From positions 3,372,090 to 3,436,089 of the forward strand of contig CM001438.1 in NCBI GenBank assembly GCA_000244995.1: 64,000 bases of DNA, read 5' to 3'. Source of the DNA: Burkholderiales bacterium JOSHI_001. Lineage in GTDB: Bacteria > Pseudomonadota > Gammaproteobacteria > Burkholderiales > Burkholderiaceae_C. The notes below the pieces were generated by a model that saw only the letters and a program-made list of their open reading frames with translations, made no database searches and was not told the DNA's origin. Positions 41,038 to 49,289 of the stretch are shown one piece after another (the first letter of the stretch is position 1; each line of letters starts with the position of its first letter). A program made the position numbers and the translations under genes.

Positions 41038-42066
41038 TCAGGTGCGCGCGCCCGGCGTGGCCACCTGGGCGACGGCCGCGCCACGCTCGCGGGCGCGCAC
41101 GGTGTGCAGGCCCAGGGCCGGGTCCAGGTCGCCGCTGGCGCGCAGATCCGCCAGCGCCAGTTCGGCCGCCTGCGCATCGGGCACGAAAGCAAAGGCCGTG
41201 GGGCCCCAGGAACTTTGGCCCACCGCGCGATGGCCCTGCGCCTGCAAGCGCTGCATCACGCGCGCCACCGCCGGGCTGGCGTAGGCGCCGGCGGCCTGGG
41301 CGGGCGCAAAATGTTCGCCCAGCAGGTGCTGCACCTGGCCCAGGCCGGCGGCGAAGTTGTCGAAATCGTTCAAGGCCGCGCCGGGCAGCACCCGCATCAG
41401 CAGTTCGTGGCTGATCTGCGCTGCGGCCTCACGAGGCAGCGGCGCCAGGCGCGCCAGGGCCGCACGTTCATCGGCCCCGGACAGGCCGCGCAGGCGCGGG
41501 TCGGTGACCAGCAGCACGCGCCAGGCCGAAGGCAGGTGGCCGCGCGCCAGCAGGGGCGCGGGCTGGCCCTGTGGCCCGGGGCCACCGTCCAGCAGCAAGC
41601 CACCCTGGTCGAAGCCCGCGATGCCCACGCCGCTGCGCAGGCCGCGGCCGGTGATGCGCGCGATGTCGGGCGTGGACCAGGCCAGGCCATGCAGGCGCGC
41701 GAAGGCCGTGCCCACGGCCAGCGCCAGCTGCGTGCCCGAGCCCAGGCCCGCATGGGCCGGCAGCACGCGCTTGATGTGCAGTTGCAGCGCGCCGTGCAGC
41801 CCGCTTTCACGCCGCAGGGCGTCCAGGTGCTGCAACGCGCGGTGCATCTCGGCCGCACAGGCCGCGTCGAAGGCCGTGGCGCCCTCCACCTCGGCCGGGT
41901 GCAGTTCCACTTCGGTCTCGAAGCCGTCGATCACCAGGCCCAGGCTGCCGAAGCGCCGCCCCAGCGTGCCCGCCGGGTCCACGAAGCCCAGGTGCAGGCG
42001 GCCCGGCGCCGCCACGCGGATGCCGCAACGTTGGGCGGACAGGCTGTGAACACCGGGGGCGGACAT
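41038..42066 (-). CDS. mptG: Beta-ribofuranosylaminobenzene 5'-phosphate synthase-like protein
   Basis: 342 residues of the GHMP-kinase-related RFAP synthase family: IRVAAPGRLHLGFVDPAGTLGR, LPAHAGLGSGTQLALAVGTAFA (GHMP loop), GITGRGLRSGVGIAGF-like ITGRGLRSGVGIAGFDQGGLLLDGG, and a C-terminal QSSWGPTAFAF. It joins p-aminobenzoate to PRPP with loss of CO2, the committed step of H4MPT synthesis. The start may be ATG 42066 (used) or ATG 42090; neither has a clear ribosome site. First gene of the mptG-mtdB-mch operon, with a -24/-12 promoter match upstream. Confidence 0.9.
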   Translation of the reverse strand: MSAPGVHSLSAQRCGIRVAAPGRLHLGFVDPAGTLGRRFGSLGLVIDGFETEVELHPAEVEGATAFDAACAAEMHRALQHLDALRRESGLHGALQLHIKRVLPAHAGLGSGTQLALAVGTAFARLHGLAWSTPDIARITGRGLRSGVGIAGFDQGGLLLDGGPGPQGQPAPLLARGHLPSAWRVLLVTDPRLRGLSGADERAALARLAPLPREAAAQISHELLMRVLPGAALNDFDNFAAGLGQVQHLLGEHFAPAQAAGAYASPAVARVMQRLQAQGHRAVGQSSWGPTAFAFVPDAQAAELALADLRASGDLDPALGLHTVRARERGAAVAQVATPGART

Positions 42067-42123
42067 CAGGACATTGTGCGTGGGGTGCATGGGGGACGTG
42101 CTTCGCGGGCAGGCCGCCACACA

Positions 42124-42139
42124 GGCAAGTGCAATGCCC
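42124..42139 (-). promoter_or_regulatory. Putative sigma54 (-24/-12) promoter of mptG operon
   Basis: Minus strand reads GGGC-ATTGCAC-TTGCC with GG and GC 10 nt apart. Predicted start of transcription is near 42113, 23-47 nt before the two candidate ATGs. The shared dyads lie about 150-195 bp upstream, the usual distance for a sigma54 activator. Confidence 0.45.
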
Positions 42140-42263
42140 GATGCCAGCGGCCCGCGACAAAGCACACCTGGGGTTTGCCCGGGTCCATGCCCCGGCGCGG
42201 CCACTCGCGATAGGGGTAAGCCCGAGGCCCGCAGCAGGCTGTTTGTCAAGCCAGGCTGGAAGT

Positions 42264-42311
42264 GACACCGTGACCGGGTTCACACACTGTGCCGGGTTCG
42301 GACACAGTGTC
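42264..42311. promoter_or_regulatory. Three tandem dyads (ACACnGTG core), putative activator sites
   Basis: Site 1 GACAC-C-GTGAC (42264-42274), site 2 CACAC-T-GTGCC (42283-42293), site 3 GACAC-A-GTGTC (42301-42311, perfect dyad). Centres are 19 and 18 bp apart, nearly two helical turns, and sites 1 and 2 are both followed by CCGGGTTC. They lie about 60-105 bp upstream of the predicted xoxF transcription start. Confidence 0.55.
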
Positions 42312-42344
42312 AGTCGGGAGCCCGTCCCGGCCGCTGTTTTTCGT

Positions 42345-42360
42345 CGGCACGCGGATTGCA
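42345..42360 (+). promoter_or_regulatory. Putative sigma54 (-24/-12) promoter of xoxF
   Basis: CGGC-ACGCGGA-TTGCA: GG at 42346-42347 and GC at 42358-42359, 10 nt between them. The GGCACG and TTGCA elements match consensus. Predicted transcription start is near 42371. Confidence 0.6.
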
Positions 42361-42521
42361 GATGCGCACCGGGGGCGTGACACACATGTCCGGGCGCCAA
42401 AGGATGCAGGGGAAACCCGATCAGCATGCCGCGGCACCCGGGGCTGGCACAGCGCCCTGCACCGAGTGAGCGGTGCCTTTCAAAAGGGCACTCATTCCTA
42501 CCAACGACGGAGACGACGACC

Positions 42522-44342
42522 ATGAACTTTCCAAGGCAGAAGATCCACGGGATCCTGCGTAGTGTGTGTGCGGCTGCCCTTGTCCTGCCTGGCCTGGTGA
42601 TGGCCAACGCCGATGTCGAAAAGAACATCGCGAACTCCAAGAATTGGGCAATGCAAGCTGGCGACATGTTCAACCAGCGCTACAGCAAGCTGAACCAGAT
42701 CAACAAGGGCAACGTCGGCAAGATGCAGGTCGCGTGGACCTTCTCCACCGGCGTGCTGCGCGGCCACGAAGGTTCGCCCCTGGTGGTGGACGGCACGATG
42801 TACCTGCACTCGCCGTTCCCGAACAAGGTGTTCGCGATCGACCTGGATACCAACAAGATCCTGTGGAAGTACGAGCCCAAGCAGGACCCGGCCGTGATCC
42901 CGCAGATGTGCTGCGACACGGTGAACCGCGGTCTGGCCTATGCCGAAGGCAAGGTCATCCTGCAGCAGGCCGACTCCATGCTGGTGGCTCTGAACGCCAA
43001 GACCGGCAAGGTGGTGTGGTCCACCAAGAACGGCGACCCGAAGCTGGGTGCGGTGAACACCAACGCCCCGCACGTCTTCAAGGACAAGGTCATCACCGGC
43101 ATCTCCGGCGGCGAATGGGGCGTGCGCGGCTTCCTGGCCGCCTACAACCTGTCCGACGGCAAGCCCGCCTGGAAGGGCTACAGCGTGGGCCCCGACAGCG
43201 AAATGCTGATGGACCCCGAAAAGACCATGACCTGGACCGACGGCAAGATGGCGCCGGTGGGCAAGGACAGTTCGCTGAAGACCTGGCAGGGCGACCAGTG
43301 GAAGATCGGCGGCGGCACCACCTGGGGCTGGTACAGCTACGACAAGGCGACCAATGCCGTCTATTACGGCACCGGCAACCCGTCCACCTGGAACCCCAAG
43401 CAGCGCCCGGGCGACAACAAGTGGTCCATGACCATCTGGTCGCGTGACGTCGACACTGGCAAGGTCAACTGGGTCTACCAGATGACGCCGTACGACGAGT
43501 GGGACTTCGACGGCATCAATGAAATGATCCTGGCCGACATTCCGGTCAAGGGCAAGATGACCAAGGCCCTGGTGCACTTCGACCGCAACGGCTTCGCCTA
43601 CACCCTGGACCGCGTCAGCGGCGCCCTGCTGGTGGCCGAGAAGTACGACCCGAAGGTGAACTGGGCCACGCACGTGGACATGCGCACCGGCCGCCCGCAA
43701 GTGGTGGCGAAGTACTCCACCGCGCAGAACGGTCCTGACGTGAACACCAAGGGCATCTGCCCGGCGGCGCTGGGTTCCAAGGACCAGCAGCCCGCCTCGT
43801 TCGACCCGAACACCGGCCTGTTCTACGTGCCCACCAACCACGTGTGCATGGACTACGAGCCGTTCAAGGTGGACTATGTGGCCGGCCAGCCGTACGTGGG
43901 CGCCACCCTGTCGATGTTCCCGGCCCCGGGCAGCCATGGCGGCATGGGCAACTACATCACCTGGGACGCCGGCACCGGCAAGATCGTGCAGAGCAAGGCC
44001 GAGAAGTTCTCGGTGTGGAGCGGCTCGCTCAACACCGCGGGCGGCCTGTCCTGCTACGGCACGCTGGAAGGCTACCTGAAGTGCGTGGATGCCAAGGACA
44101 TCAGCAAGGAACTGTTCAAGTTCAAGACCCCGTCCGGCATCATCGGCAATGTGTTCACCTACGAACACAAGGGCAAGCAGTACATCGGCGTGTTCTCGGG
44201 CATTGGCGGCTGGGCCGGCATCGGCATGGCAGCGGGCCTGGAAAAGGACACTGACGGCCTGGGCGCCGTGGGCGGCTACAAGGAGCTGAACCAGTACACC
44301 GAACTGGGTGGCTCGCTGACCGTCTTCGCACTGCCGAACTGA
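42522..44342 (+). CDS. xoxF: Lanthanide-dependent methanol dehydrogenase XoxF (PQQ quinoprotein)
   Basis: 606 residues with a signal peptide (about 1-28, ending VMA-NADV) and PQQ beta-propeller repeats. The adjacent Cys pair of the PQQ site is Cys130-Cys131 ([10 protein letters not shown]). The catalytic Asp328 is followed two residues later by Asp330 in YDEWDFDG. The second Asp is the diagnostic lanthanide ligand of XoxF, absent from calcium-type MxaF. It oxidises methanol in the periplasm and passes electrons to XoxG. ATG 42522 is chosen for the signal peptide and the GGAG-like ACGGAG upstream. A strong terminator follows. Codon use is enriched for AAG/AAC/ATC, as expected of a highly expressed gene. 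Confidence 0.97.
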   Translation: MNFPRQKIHGILRSVCAAALVLPGLVMANADVEKNIANSKNWAMQAGDMFNQRYSKLNQINKGNVGKMQVAWTFSTGVLRGHEGSPLVVDGTMYLHSPFPNKVFAIDLDTNKILWKYEPKQDPAVIPQMCCDTVNRGLAYAEGKVILQQADSMLVALNAKTGKVVWSTKNGDPKLGAVNTNAPHVFKDKVITGISGGEWGVRGFLAAYNLSDGKPAWKGYSVGPDSEMLMDPEKTMTWTDGKMAPVGKDSSLKTWQGDQWKIGGGTTWGWYSYDKATNAVYYGTGNPSTWNPKQRPGDNKWSMTIWSRDVDTGKVNWVYQMTPYDEWDFDGINEMILADIPVKGKMTKALVHFDRNGFAYTLDRVSGALLVAEKYDPKVNWATHVDMRTGRPQVVAKYSTAQNGPDVNTKGICPAALGSKDQQPASFDPNTGLFYVPTNHVCMDYEPFKVDYVAGQPYVGATLSMFPAPGSHGGMGNYITWDAGTGKIVQSKAEKFSVWSGSLNTAGGLSCYGTLEGYLKCVDAKDISKELFKFKTPSGIIGNVFTYEHKGKQYIGVFSGIGGWAGIGMAAGLEKDTDGLGAVGGYKELNQYTELGGSLTVFALPN

Positions 44343-44391
44343 GGGTGAAAACCCGGCCCCCAGGCGGGTAAACCTGGGGGAACTTCCAAGC

Positions 44392-44418
44392 AAAGGCCGT
44401 CGTCTCACGACGGCCTTT
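44392..44418 (+). terminator. Rho-independent terminator after xoxF
   Basis: Perfect 12-bp stem AAAGGCCGTCGT / ACGACGGCCTTT with loop CTC, 50 nt after the xoxF stop. It separates xoxF from xoxG, which then needs its own promoter or read-through. Confidence 0.88.
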
Positions 44419-44452
44419 GTGCGTTTTGGGAGTCACACTGGCGCTTCCGCGC

Positions 44453-44468
44453 TGGCGCACCGATTGCT
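44453..44468 (+). promoter_or_regulatory. Putative sigma54 (-24/-12) promoter of xoxG operon
   Basis: TGGC-GCACCGA-TTGCT matches the -24/-12 consensus with 10 nt between GG and GC. It lies just after the xoxF terminator. Predicted transcription start is near 44479, leaving a ~64-nt leader. A half-site CACACTG occurs at about 44434. Confidence 0.6.
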
Positions 44469-44542
44469 TCCAGCCCGTGGGGTGCGGCCGGTCGCTTGTC
44501 GCCGCGGTGCGCTCCACCATCAACACAACACCTATTCCAGCC

Positions 44543-44941
44543 ATGAGACAAATCGTTCTGCTGTCCGCCCTGCTCGCCGGCATGTGCTCCGGCGCCTTCG
44601 CCCAGTCCGATGCGAAGACCGATCTCTACACCGTGAAAGACGGCTACAAGGTGGACGCCAACACGATGAAGGGCTTCCGCACCTGGCGCGCCGCCGCCTG
44701 CGACCGCTGCCACGGCGCCAATCAGGAAGGCATGGTCGGTCCGTCACTGGTGGCCAGCCTGAAGGTGCTGACCAAGGAAGAGTTCATCAAGACGGTACGC
44801 GATGGGCGGCTGGAAAAGGGCATGCAAAGCTTCGGCACCAGCCAGCAGGTGATGGACAACATCGACCACCTCTACGCCTACCTGAAGGGCCGCAGCGACG
44901 GCGCCATCACCCGATCCAAGGTCGAAGAGATCCCCCAATGA
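44543..44941 (+). CDS. xoxG: Cytochrome c, XoxF electron acceptor (XoxG)
   Basis: 132 residues: signal peptide (MRQIVLLSALLAGMCSGAFA) and a single haem site CDRCH (Cys53, Cys56, His57), with KGMQSF supplying a likely axial Met. Small monohaem c-type cytochromes next to xoxF serve as its electron acceptor in the periplasm. ATG 44543 is the only start that gives a clean signal peptide. Its stop overlaps the xoxJ start (ATGA). Confidence 0.92.
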   Translation: MRQIVLLSALLAGMCSGAFAQSDAKTDLYTVKDGYKVDANTMKGFRTWRAAACDRCHGANQEGMVGPSLVASLKVLTKEEFIKTVRDGRLEKGMQSFGTSQQVMDNIDHLYAYLKGRSDGAITRSKVEEIPQ

Positions 44942-45798
44942 GGCTGGCTCCCCTGCTGGCCGGCGCGCTGGCGCTGGCCAGCGCAGTCGCCCAGGCGCAA
45001 ACCACGCCGCAGGTCGGGCGCACCGAGTTCAAGGTGTGCCAGGACCCGAACAACATGCCCTTCTCCAACCCCAAGGGGGAAGGCATCGAGAACCGCATTG
45101 CCGAACTGTTCGCCAAGGACCTGGGCCTGCCGGTCAGCTACTACTCCTTCCCGCAGCGCATGGCCTTCGTGCGCAACACCCTGCGCTACAAGCTGCCGGG
45201 TGAAGACTTTCGTTGCGACATCATCATGGGCGTGCCCTCGGGCTTCGACCAGGTGTCGGTGACCAAGCCCTACTACCGCAGCACCTACGCGCTGGTGTTC
45301 CCCAAGGGGGGTGCGCTCGACGGCGTGAAAAGCACCGCCGACCTGCTGGCCCTGCCCGCGGCCACCTTGAAGAAGTTGCGCATCGGCGTGGGCGATCGTT
45401 CCCCCGCCACCGAATGGCTGGCCCACCACGACCTGGTGGACCAGGGCGTGCCCTTTCCCATGCTCAGCCCCGACCCCGAACACTACCCCGGCCAGCTCAT
45501 CGAACGCGAACTGGCCGACAACCGGGTGGACGCCGCCATCGTCTGGGGCCCCATCGCCGGCTGGTTCGCCAAGCGGGTGAAAAGCCGCGAACTGGTGGTG
45601 GTGCCCATGGTTTCTGAAAAGGGCGTCAAATTCGACTTCCCGATGGCCATGGGCGTACGCTACGGTGAACCGCAATGGAAGCAACAGATCGAAGCCCTGA
45701 TCGAAAAGCGCCGGCCCGAGATCCAGGCCATTCTGCGCGACTTCGGCGTGCCGATGCTGGAGCTGGAATCGGCACCCGCCACCTCCAGCGCACGCTGA
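44938..45798 (+). CDS. xoxJ: Periplasmic binding protein XoxJ
   Basis: 286 residues: signal peptide (MRLAPLLAGALALASAVAQA), then a family-3-type solute-binding fold with FKVCQDPNNMPFSNPKGEG, SYYSFPQRMAFVRNTL, CDIIMGVPSGFD and VDAAIVWGPIAGWFA. XoxJ/MxaJ homologues accompany PQQ methanol dehydrogenases and are thought to help their activation or maturation. They are not part of an ABC transporter; no permease genes are adjacent. Confidence 0.92.
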   Translation: MRLAPLLAGALALASAVAQAQTTPQVGRTEFKVCQDPNNMPFSNPKGEGIENRIAELFAKDLGLPVSYYSFPQRMAFVRNTLRYKLPGEDFRCDIIMGVPSGFDQVSVTKPYYRSTYALVFPKGGALDGVKSTADLLALPAATLKKLRIGVGDRSPATEWLAHHDLVDQGVPFPMLSPDPEHYPGQLIERELADNRVDAAIVWGPIAGWFAKRVKSRELVVVPMVSEKGVKFDFPMAMGVRYGEPQWKQQIEALIEKRRPEIQAILRDFGVPMLELESAPATSSAR

Positions 45799-46820
45799 GC
45801 GCAGCGGCCCTGCTGGGCGCCTGTGCAGCCGCGCAGGCCGTGGACGCTGAAGTGGACCGCGAAACCCACATCCGCCTGGCCTCCAGCGTGCTGAAGATCG
45901 AGGTGCTGAACCGTGGCGGCGGCTATTCCCTGGGCTCGGGCGTGCTGATCGACCGCGACGAGGTGGTCACCAGCTGCCACGTCACCCGCAACGCCCAGCG
46001 CATCCACGTGCTGCAGGGCGGGCTACGCCTGGCGGCCACCGGCCAGTCGGCCCAGATGCGGCGTGACCTGTGCGTGCTGCGCGTGCCCGGCGTGCTGGGC
46101 CAGGTGGTGGCCACCGCGCCGACGCAATCGCTGAAGGCCGGCGACGCGGTCATTGCCGTGGGCTACACCGGCGGCCTGGCACCCTACGCCAGCGCGGGCA
46201 AGGTGATCGCCAAGCACCGCCACAGCGAAGGCCAGGTCATCCGCAGCAGCACGTCCTTCAACTCCGGCGCCAGCGGCGGCGGCCTGTTCGACACCCAGGG
46301 ACGACTGCTGGGCATCCTGACCTTCCGCATGCGCGGCGCCGAAGGCCAGTACTTCTCGGTGCCGTCGGACTGGATCGCCCCGGCACTGCACGCGCCTTCG
46401 GCCTTCGGCCCGGTGGGGCCGCTGGAAGGCCTGGCCTTCTGGGAAGCCACCGACGCCGCCCAGCCGCCTTTCCTGCAGGCTGCCACGCTGAAGGCGCAGC
46501 AACAGTGGCAATCCCTGGCCGGGCTGTCGCGGCGCTGGGCCCACGAAGACCCGAAGGACGGCGACGCCTTCCACCACCTGGCCGATGCGCTGGAACACCT
46601 GGGCGACCTGGAAGGCGCCGAAGGTGCGCTGACCCGCAGTGCGCTGCTGGAACCCGACGAACCCCGCGGCTGGCTGCAACTGGGCCAGTTGCGGGCCCGC
46701 ATGGGCCGGCTGGCCGATGCCGGCCAGGCCCTGCTGCGGCTGCGCGCCTTGGCGGCAGCCGCCGCTCCCCATGCCACTGAATGGGCCGACGACCTGGCCC
46801 GACTCCTGGACAAGCGATGA
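45795..46820 (+). CDS. Trypsin-like serine protease with C-terminal TPR-like region, xox-associated
   Basis: About 341 residues. A hydrophobic N-terminus (AAALLGACAAAQA) precedes a chymotrypsin-fold domain with the His (TSCHVTRN), Asp (MRRDLCVLRVP) and Ser (SGASGGGLFD) of a catalytic triad. The last ~110 residues resemble two TPR units (GDAFHHLADALEHLGDLEGA, GWLQLGQLRARMGRLADA). The start is unresolved: ATG 45675 overlaps xoxJ by 124 nt, GTG 45840 would remove the export signal, and CTG 45795 forms a CTGA overlap with the xoxJ stop (used here). Likely periplasmic; substrate unknown. Confidence 0.75.
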   Translation: MSAAALLGACAAAQAVDAEVDRETHIRLASSVLKIEVLNRGGGYSLGSGVLIDRDEVVTSCHVTRNAQRIHVLQGGLRLAATGQSAQMRRDLCVLRVPGVLGQVVATAPTQSLKAGDAVIAVGYTGGLAPYASAGKVIAKHRHSEGQVIRSSTSFNSGASGGGLFDTQGRLLGILTFRMRGAEGQYFSVPSDWIAPALHAPSAFGPVGPLEGLAFWEATDAAQPPFLQAATLKAQQQWQSLAGLSRRWAHEDPKDGDAFHHLADALEHLGDLEGAEGALTRSALLEPDEPRGWLQLGQLRARMGRLADAGQALLRLRALAAAAAPHATEWADDLARLLDKR

Positions 46821-47503
46821 CCGTTTCCCCCTTGCTGCGCGGCCTGGCCGCGTTCTTCCTGGCTGCCGGCCTGAACCTGGGCCCGGCCCTGCCCGCGCTG
46901 GCCGCCGACGACCCCATCACCCCGGCCGAAAAACTGCTGTTCATGGACGACCACCTGGCGGGCCTGAAGCCGCCGACCACGCTGCGTTACCGCTACAGCG
47001 AGCAGGCCGGCAGCGCCGCCGAAGTGAGCGACGAAGTGGCACTGAAGCTGGCCCGCGGCGCCGACGGCAAGTGCTGCGACGTGACCGGCAGCTACCTCAC
47101 CGGCGCGCGGGCCCAGCGCGTGCCGCCGGTGCCCGAGGCCAAGTCCAACCCGGTGCTGCTGTACTTCCTGGAACAGCAGGTGCGCCAGATGCAGCAGGCC
47201 ACCGGCGGGCAGGCCGCGCATTTCCGCCGCCGCATCCGCCTGGTGCTGTCCGAGAACGTGGCGGTGGAAAGCACCCGCATCAACTGGGGCGGCAAGGAGG
47301 TGCCGGCGCAACGCATCACCATCTCGCCCTTCGTGGACGACCCGCAGCGCCAGCGCTTTGAAAAGCAGGCCCAGGCGCAGTACCGCTTCGTGCTGTCCAG
47401 TGCCGTGCCTGGCGGCGTCGTCGAGCTCAGCGCCCGCTCAGGCCCCAGCGACGACGCCACGCGCCAAAGCCTGACCCTGCAACCCCCCTCCGATCGCAAG
47501 TGA
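46817..47503 (+). CDS. Periplasmic protein of unknown function in the xox operon
   Basis: 228 residues with a signal peptide (about 1-30, ending ALAAD). No family is recognised. The mature protein has a CC pair (GKCCDVTG), a predicted beta-rich body and a basic segment FRRRIRLVL. It starts on an ATGA overlap with the protease gene and its stop overlaps the next gene, so expression is coupled to the xoxG-xoxJ transcript. Confidence 0.75.
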   Translation: MTVSPLLRGLAAFFLAAGLNLGPALPALAADDPITPAEKLLFMDDHLAGLKPPTTLRYRYSEQAGSAAEVSDEVALKLARGADGKCCDVTGSYLTGARAQRVPPVPEAKSNPVLLYFLEQQVRQMQQATGGQAAHFRRRIRLVLSENVAVESTRINWGGKEVPAQRITISPFVDDPQRQRFEKQAQAQYRFVLSSAVPGGVVELSARSGPSDDATRQSLTLQPPSDRK

Positions 47504-47880
47504 TGCCCGCCATGTCTTTGTTGCCCACCCTGCCCCGCCTGCTGCCCTTGACGGTGCTGGCCCTTGCCCCCCTGGCCGCCCAGGCCCACGACTACCCCAC
47601 TGCCGACCGCGTGGTGTTCGTTCAAGCCTGCATGCGCGACCACCCCGGCCCGCACTACGAGATGCTGAACAAGTGCGCCTGTGCGCTGGACAAGCTGGCC
47701 GAGCAGTTCAGCTACGAACAGTTTGTGGACATGAACACCGTCTCCAACGCCACCACCATCGGCGGCGAGCGTGGCTCCTACATCCGCGACACCGAATCGC
47801 TGCAACTGATGATCCGCAACTACCGCAAGGCGCAGGCTGCCGCCAAGTCAGGTTGCTTCATCAACCTGGATGCAAAATAA
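47503..47880 (+). CDS. Small periplasmic cysteine-containing protein of unknown function
   Basis: 125 residues: signal peptide (about 1-28, ending AAQAH), then an alpha-helical body with four cysteines (QACMRDH, NKCACALD, SGCFINL). ATG 47503 overlaps the preceding stop (TGATG). The spaced cysteines could form two disulfides. It is encoded between a protein of unknown function and the SoxYZ-like carrier in the xox operon; no function can be assigned. Confidence 0.75.
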   Translation: MPAMSLLPTLPRLLPLTVLALAPLAAQAHDYPTADRVVFVQACMRDHPGPHYEMLNKCACALDKLAEQFSYEQFVDMNTVSNATTIGGERGSYIRDTESLQLMIRNYRKAQAAAKSGCFINLDAK

Positions 47881-47884
47881 GACC

Positions 47885-48733
47885 ATGGCTCACCACCCCA
47901 CGCGCCCGATCAACCGCCGTCAAGGCCTGGCCCTGCTGGCCGGCGGGTTGGCTGCGCCAGCCTGGGCGCAGCTGAAAACCGGTGAGAACCCCGACGCCAG
48001 CCCGCGCTGGCTGCAGGTGCGCAACACGCTGTTCGCCGGTCGCGACATCGCAAACGATGGCGACAACGTGGTGCGGCTGGATGTGCCCAAACGCGCTGCC
48101 GACGCCGGCCAGATGCCGCTGGCCCTGCGCGCCCAGTTCGACCAGAGCGACGCGCGGCGCATTCAGCGCGTGTGGCTGGTCATCGACAACAACCCTTCGC
48201 CGGTGGGCGCGGTGTTCAGCTTCACGCGCGACAGCGGCAGGGCCGAGATCGAGACGCGCGTGCGGGTGGACGAATACAGCCATGTGCGCGCCATCAGCGA
48301 AACCAGCGACGGCCGGCTGCACGCCAGCACGCGCTTCGTGAAGGCCTCGGGCGGCTGCTCAGCCCCACCGGGCAACGACGCGGCCGCCGCGCAGGCCATG
48401 CTGGGCCGCATGCAGCTGCGGGTGCTGACCGACCACCCTGCGCCGGGGCAGCCCGCGCTGGCGCAACTGGCCATCAGCCACCCCAACGATTCCGGCTTCG
48501 CGATGGACCAGCTCACGCGCCAGTTCACGCCGCCGCACTTCGTGCGCCGCATCGAGGTGCAGTACGCCGGCCAACCGGTGTTCAGCGCCGAGGTCGACTT
48601 TTCGGTCAGCGAGAACCCCAACCTGCGCTTTTTCTTCGTGCCGCGCGGCGCCGGAGAACTGAAGGTGGTGGTGGTGGACTCCAAGGACCTGCAGTTCACG
48701 CACGCGCTGGCGTTCAGCCCAGACGGCGCCTGA
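47885..48733 (+). CDS. Quinoprotein dehydrogenase-associated SoxYZ-like carrier, copy 1
   Basis: 282 residues with a TAT-like N-terminus (NRRQGLALLAGGLAAPAWA). The N-terminal half resembles SoxY and ends in the motif SGGCSAPP, whose Cys158 aligns with the sulfur-carrying Cys. The C-terminal half is SoxZ-like (PPHFVRRIEVQYAGQPVF..FSVSENPNLRFFF). In the Sox system such carriers hold substrate on the Cys; near PQQ dehydrogenases their cargo is unknown. Last gene of the xoxG operon; its stop lies 1 nt from the converging DUF3280-like gene. Confidence 0.88.
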   Translation: MAHHPTRPINRRQGLALLAGGLAAPAWAQLKTGENPDASPRWLQVRNTLFAGRDIANDGDNVVRLDVPKRAADAGQMPLALRAQFDQSDARRIQRVWLVIDNNPSPVGAVFSFTRDSGRAEIETRVRVDEYSHVRAISETSDGRLHASTRFVKASGGCSAPPGNDAAAAQAMLGRMQLRVLTDHPAPGQPALAQLAISHPNDSGFAMDQLTRQFTPPHFVRRIEVQYAGQPVFSAEVDFSVSENPNLRFFFVPRGAGELKVVVVDSKDLQFTHALAFSPDGA

Positions 48734-48734
48734 G

Positions 48735-49289
48735 CTACTGGCCGTAGGCCGGGTTGGCCGCGCGCTTTTCCACCCAGTCGCGCAGCATGAAGTTCGTGGC
48801 GCGCTGCCAGGACAGGTCGTTGTTGCCACGCATGTCCACCGACTTGTTGAGCAGCACGCGATCGCTGGCGGTGTCGCGCAGTTCCACGTTCAGGTTCAGG
48901 ATCAGCTGGCTGACCTTCTGCACCCAGCCCAGCAGCACGATGTCCGCGCCGGCGGCCTGACCGATTTCCTGCGCGCAGCCCGCGCAATCGAACAGGTGCG
49001 CATGCTCGCCGCGCAACTTGTCGATGGCCGCGCGCGACGCGTCGGTGTCCACCAGCCGGTAAAGACCGGCCCCGGCCAAGCCTTGGCGCAACTGGGCTTC
49101 CACCGCCGCCAGGCGCCGGGCGTGCTCGGCCGCCAGCTCTGGCTGCGGATGGTCTTCCAGCAGTTCGAAGCCGGCCACCACCAGGCTGCGCGGGCCGGCC
49201 GCCGGGGCTGGCGGCGGCAGCGCCCCGCCCAGACCCAGCAGGGGCAGCGCGAGGAAGAAGCGCCGGGCCGAGGGGCGGTCAGTTCTCAA
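48735..49289 (-). CDS. DUF3280-like periplasmic protein
   Basis: 184 residues: basic N-terminus and signal-like segment (RRFFLALPLLGLGGALPPPAPAA), then a compact domain with LVVAGFELLEDH, CAGCAQEIGQAAGADIVLLGWVQKVSQLILNLNVELRD. This resembles the DUF3280 group found beside PQQ-dehydrogenase loci. The CAGC motif could be redox active. ATG 49289 overlaps the end of the thioredoxin-like gene by 11 nt. Confidence 0.78.
   Translation of the reverse strand: MRTDRPSARRFFLALPLLGLGGALPPPAPAAGPRSLVVAGFELLEDHPQPELAAEHARRLAAVEAQLRQGLAGAGLYRLVDTDASRAAIDKLRGEHAHLFDCAGCAQEIGQAAGADIVLLGWVQKVSQLILNLNVELRDTASDRVLLNKSVDMRGNNDLSWQRATNFMLRDWVEKRAANPAYGQ

Larger units (their letters stand above)
42091..42521. other. 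Divergent control region between mptG and xoxF
   Basis: 431 bp without a credible gene, although open frames run through it. It holds a minus-strand -24/-12 match (42124-42139), three ACACnGTG dyads (42264-42311) and a plus-strand -24/-12 match (42345-42360). The predicted leader of xoxF is about 150 nt. Confidence 0.7.
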
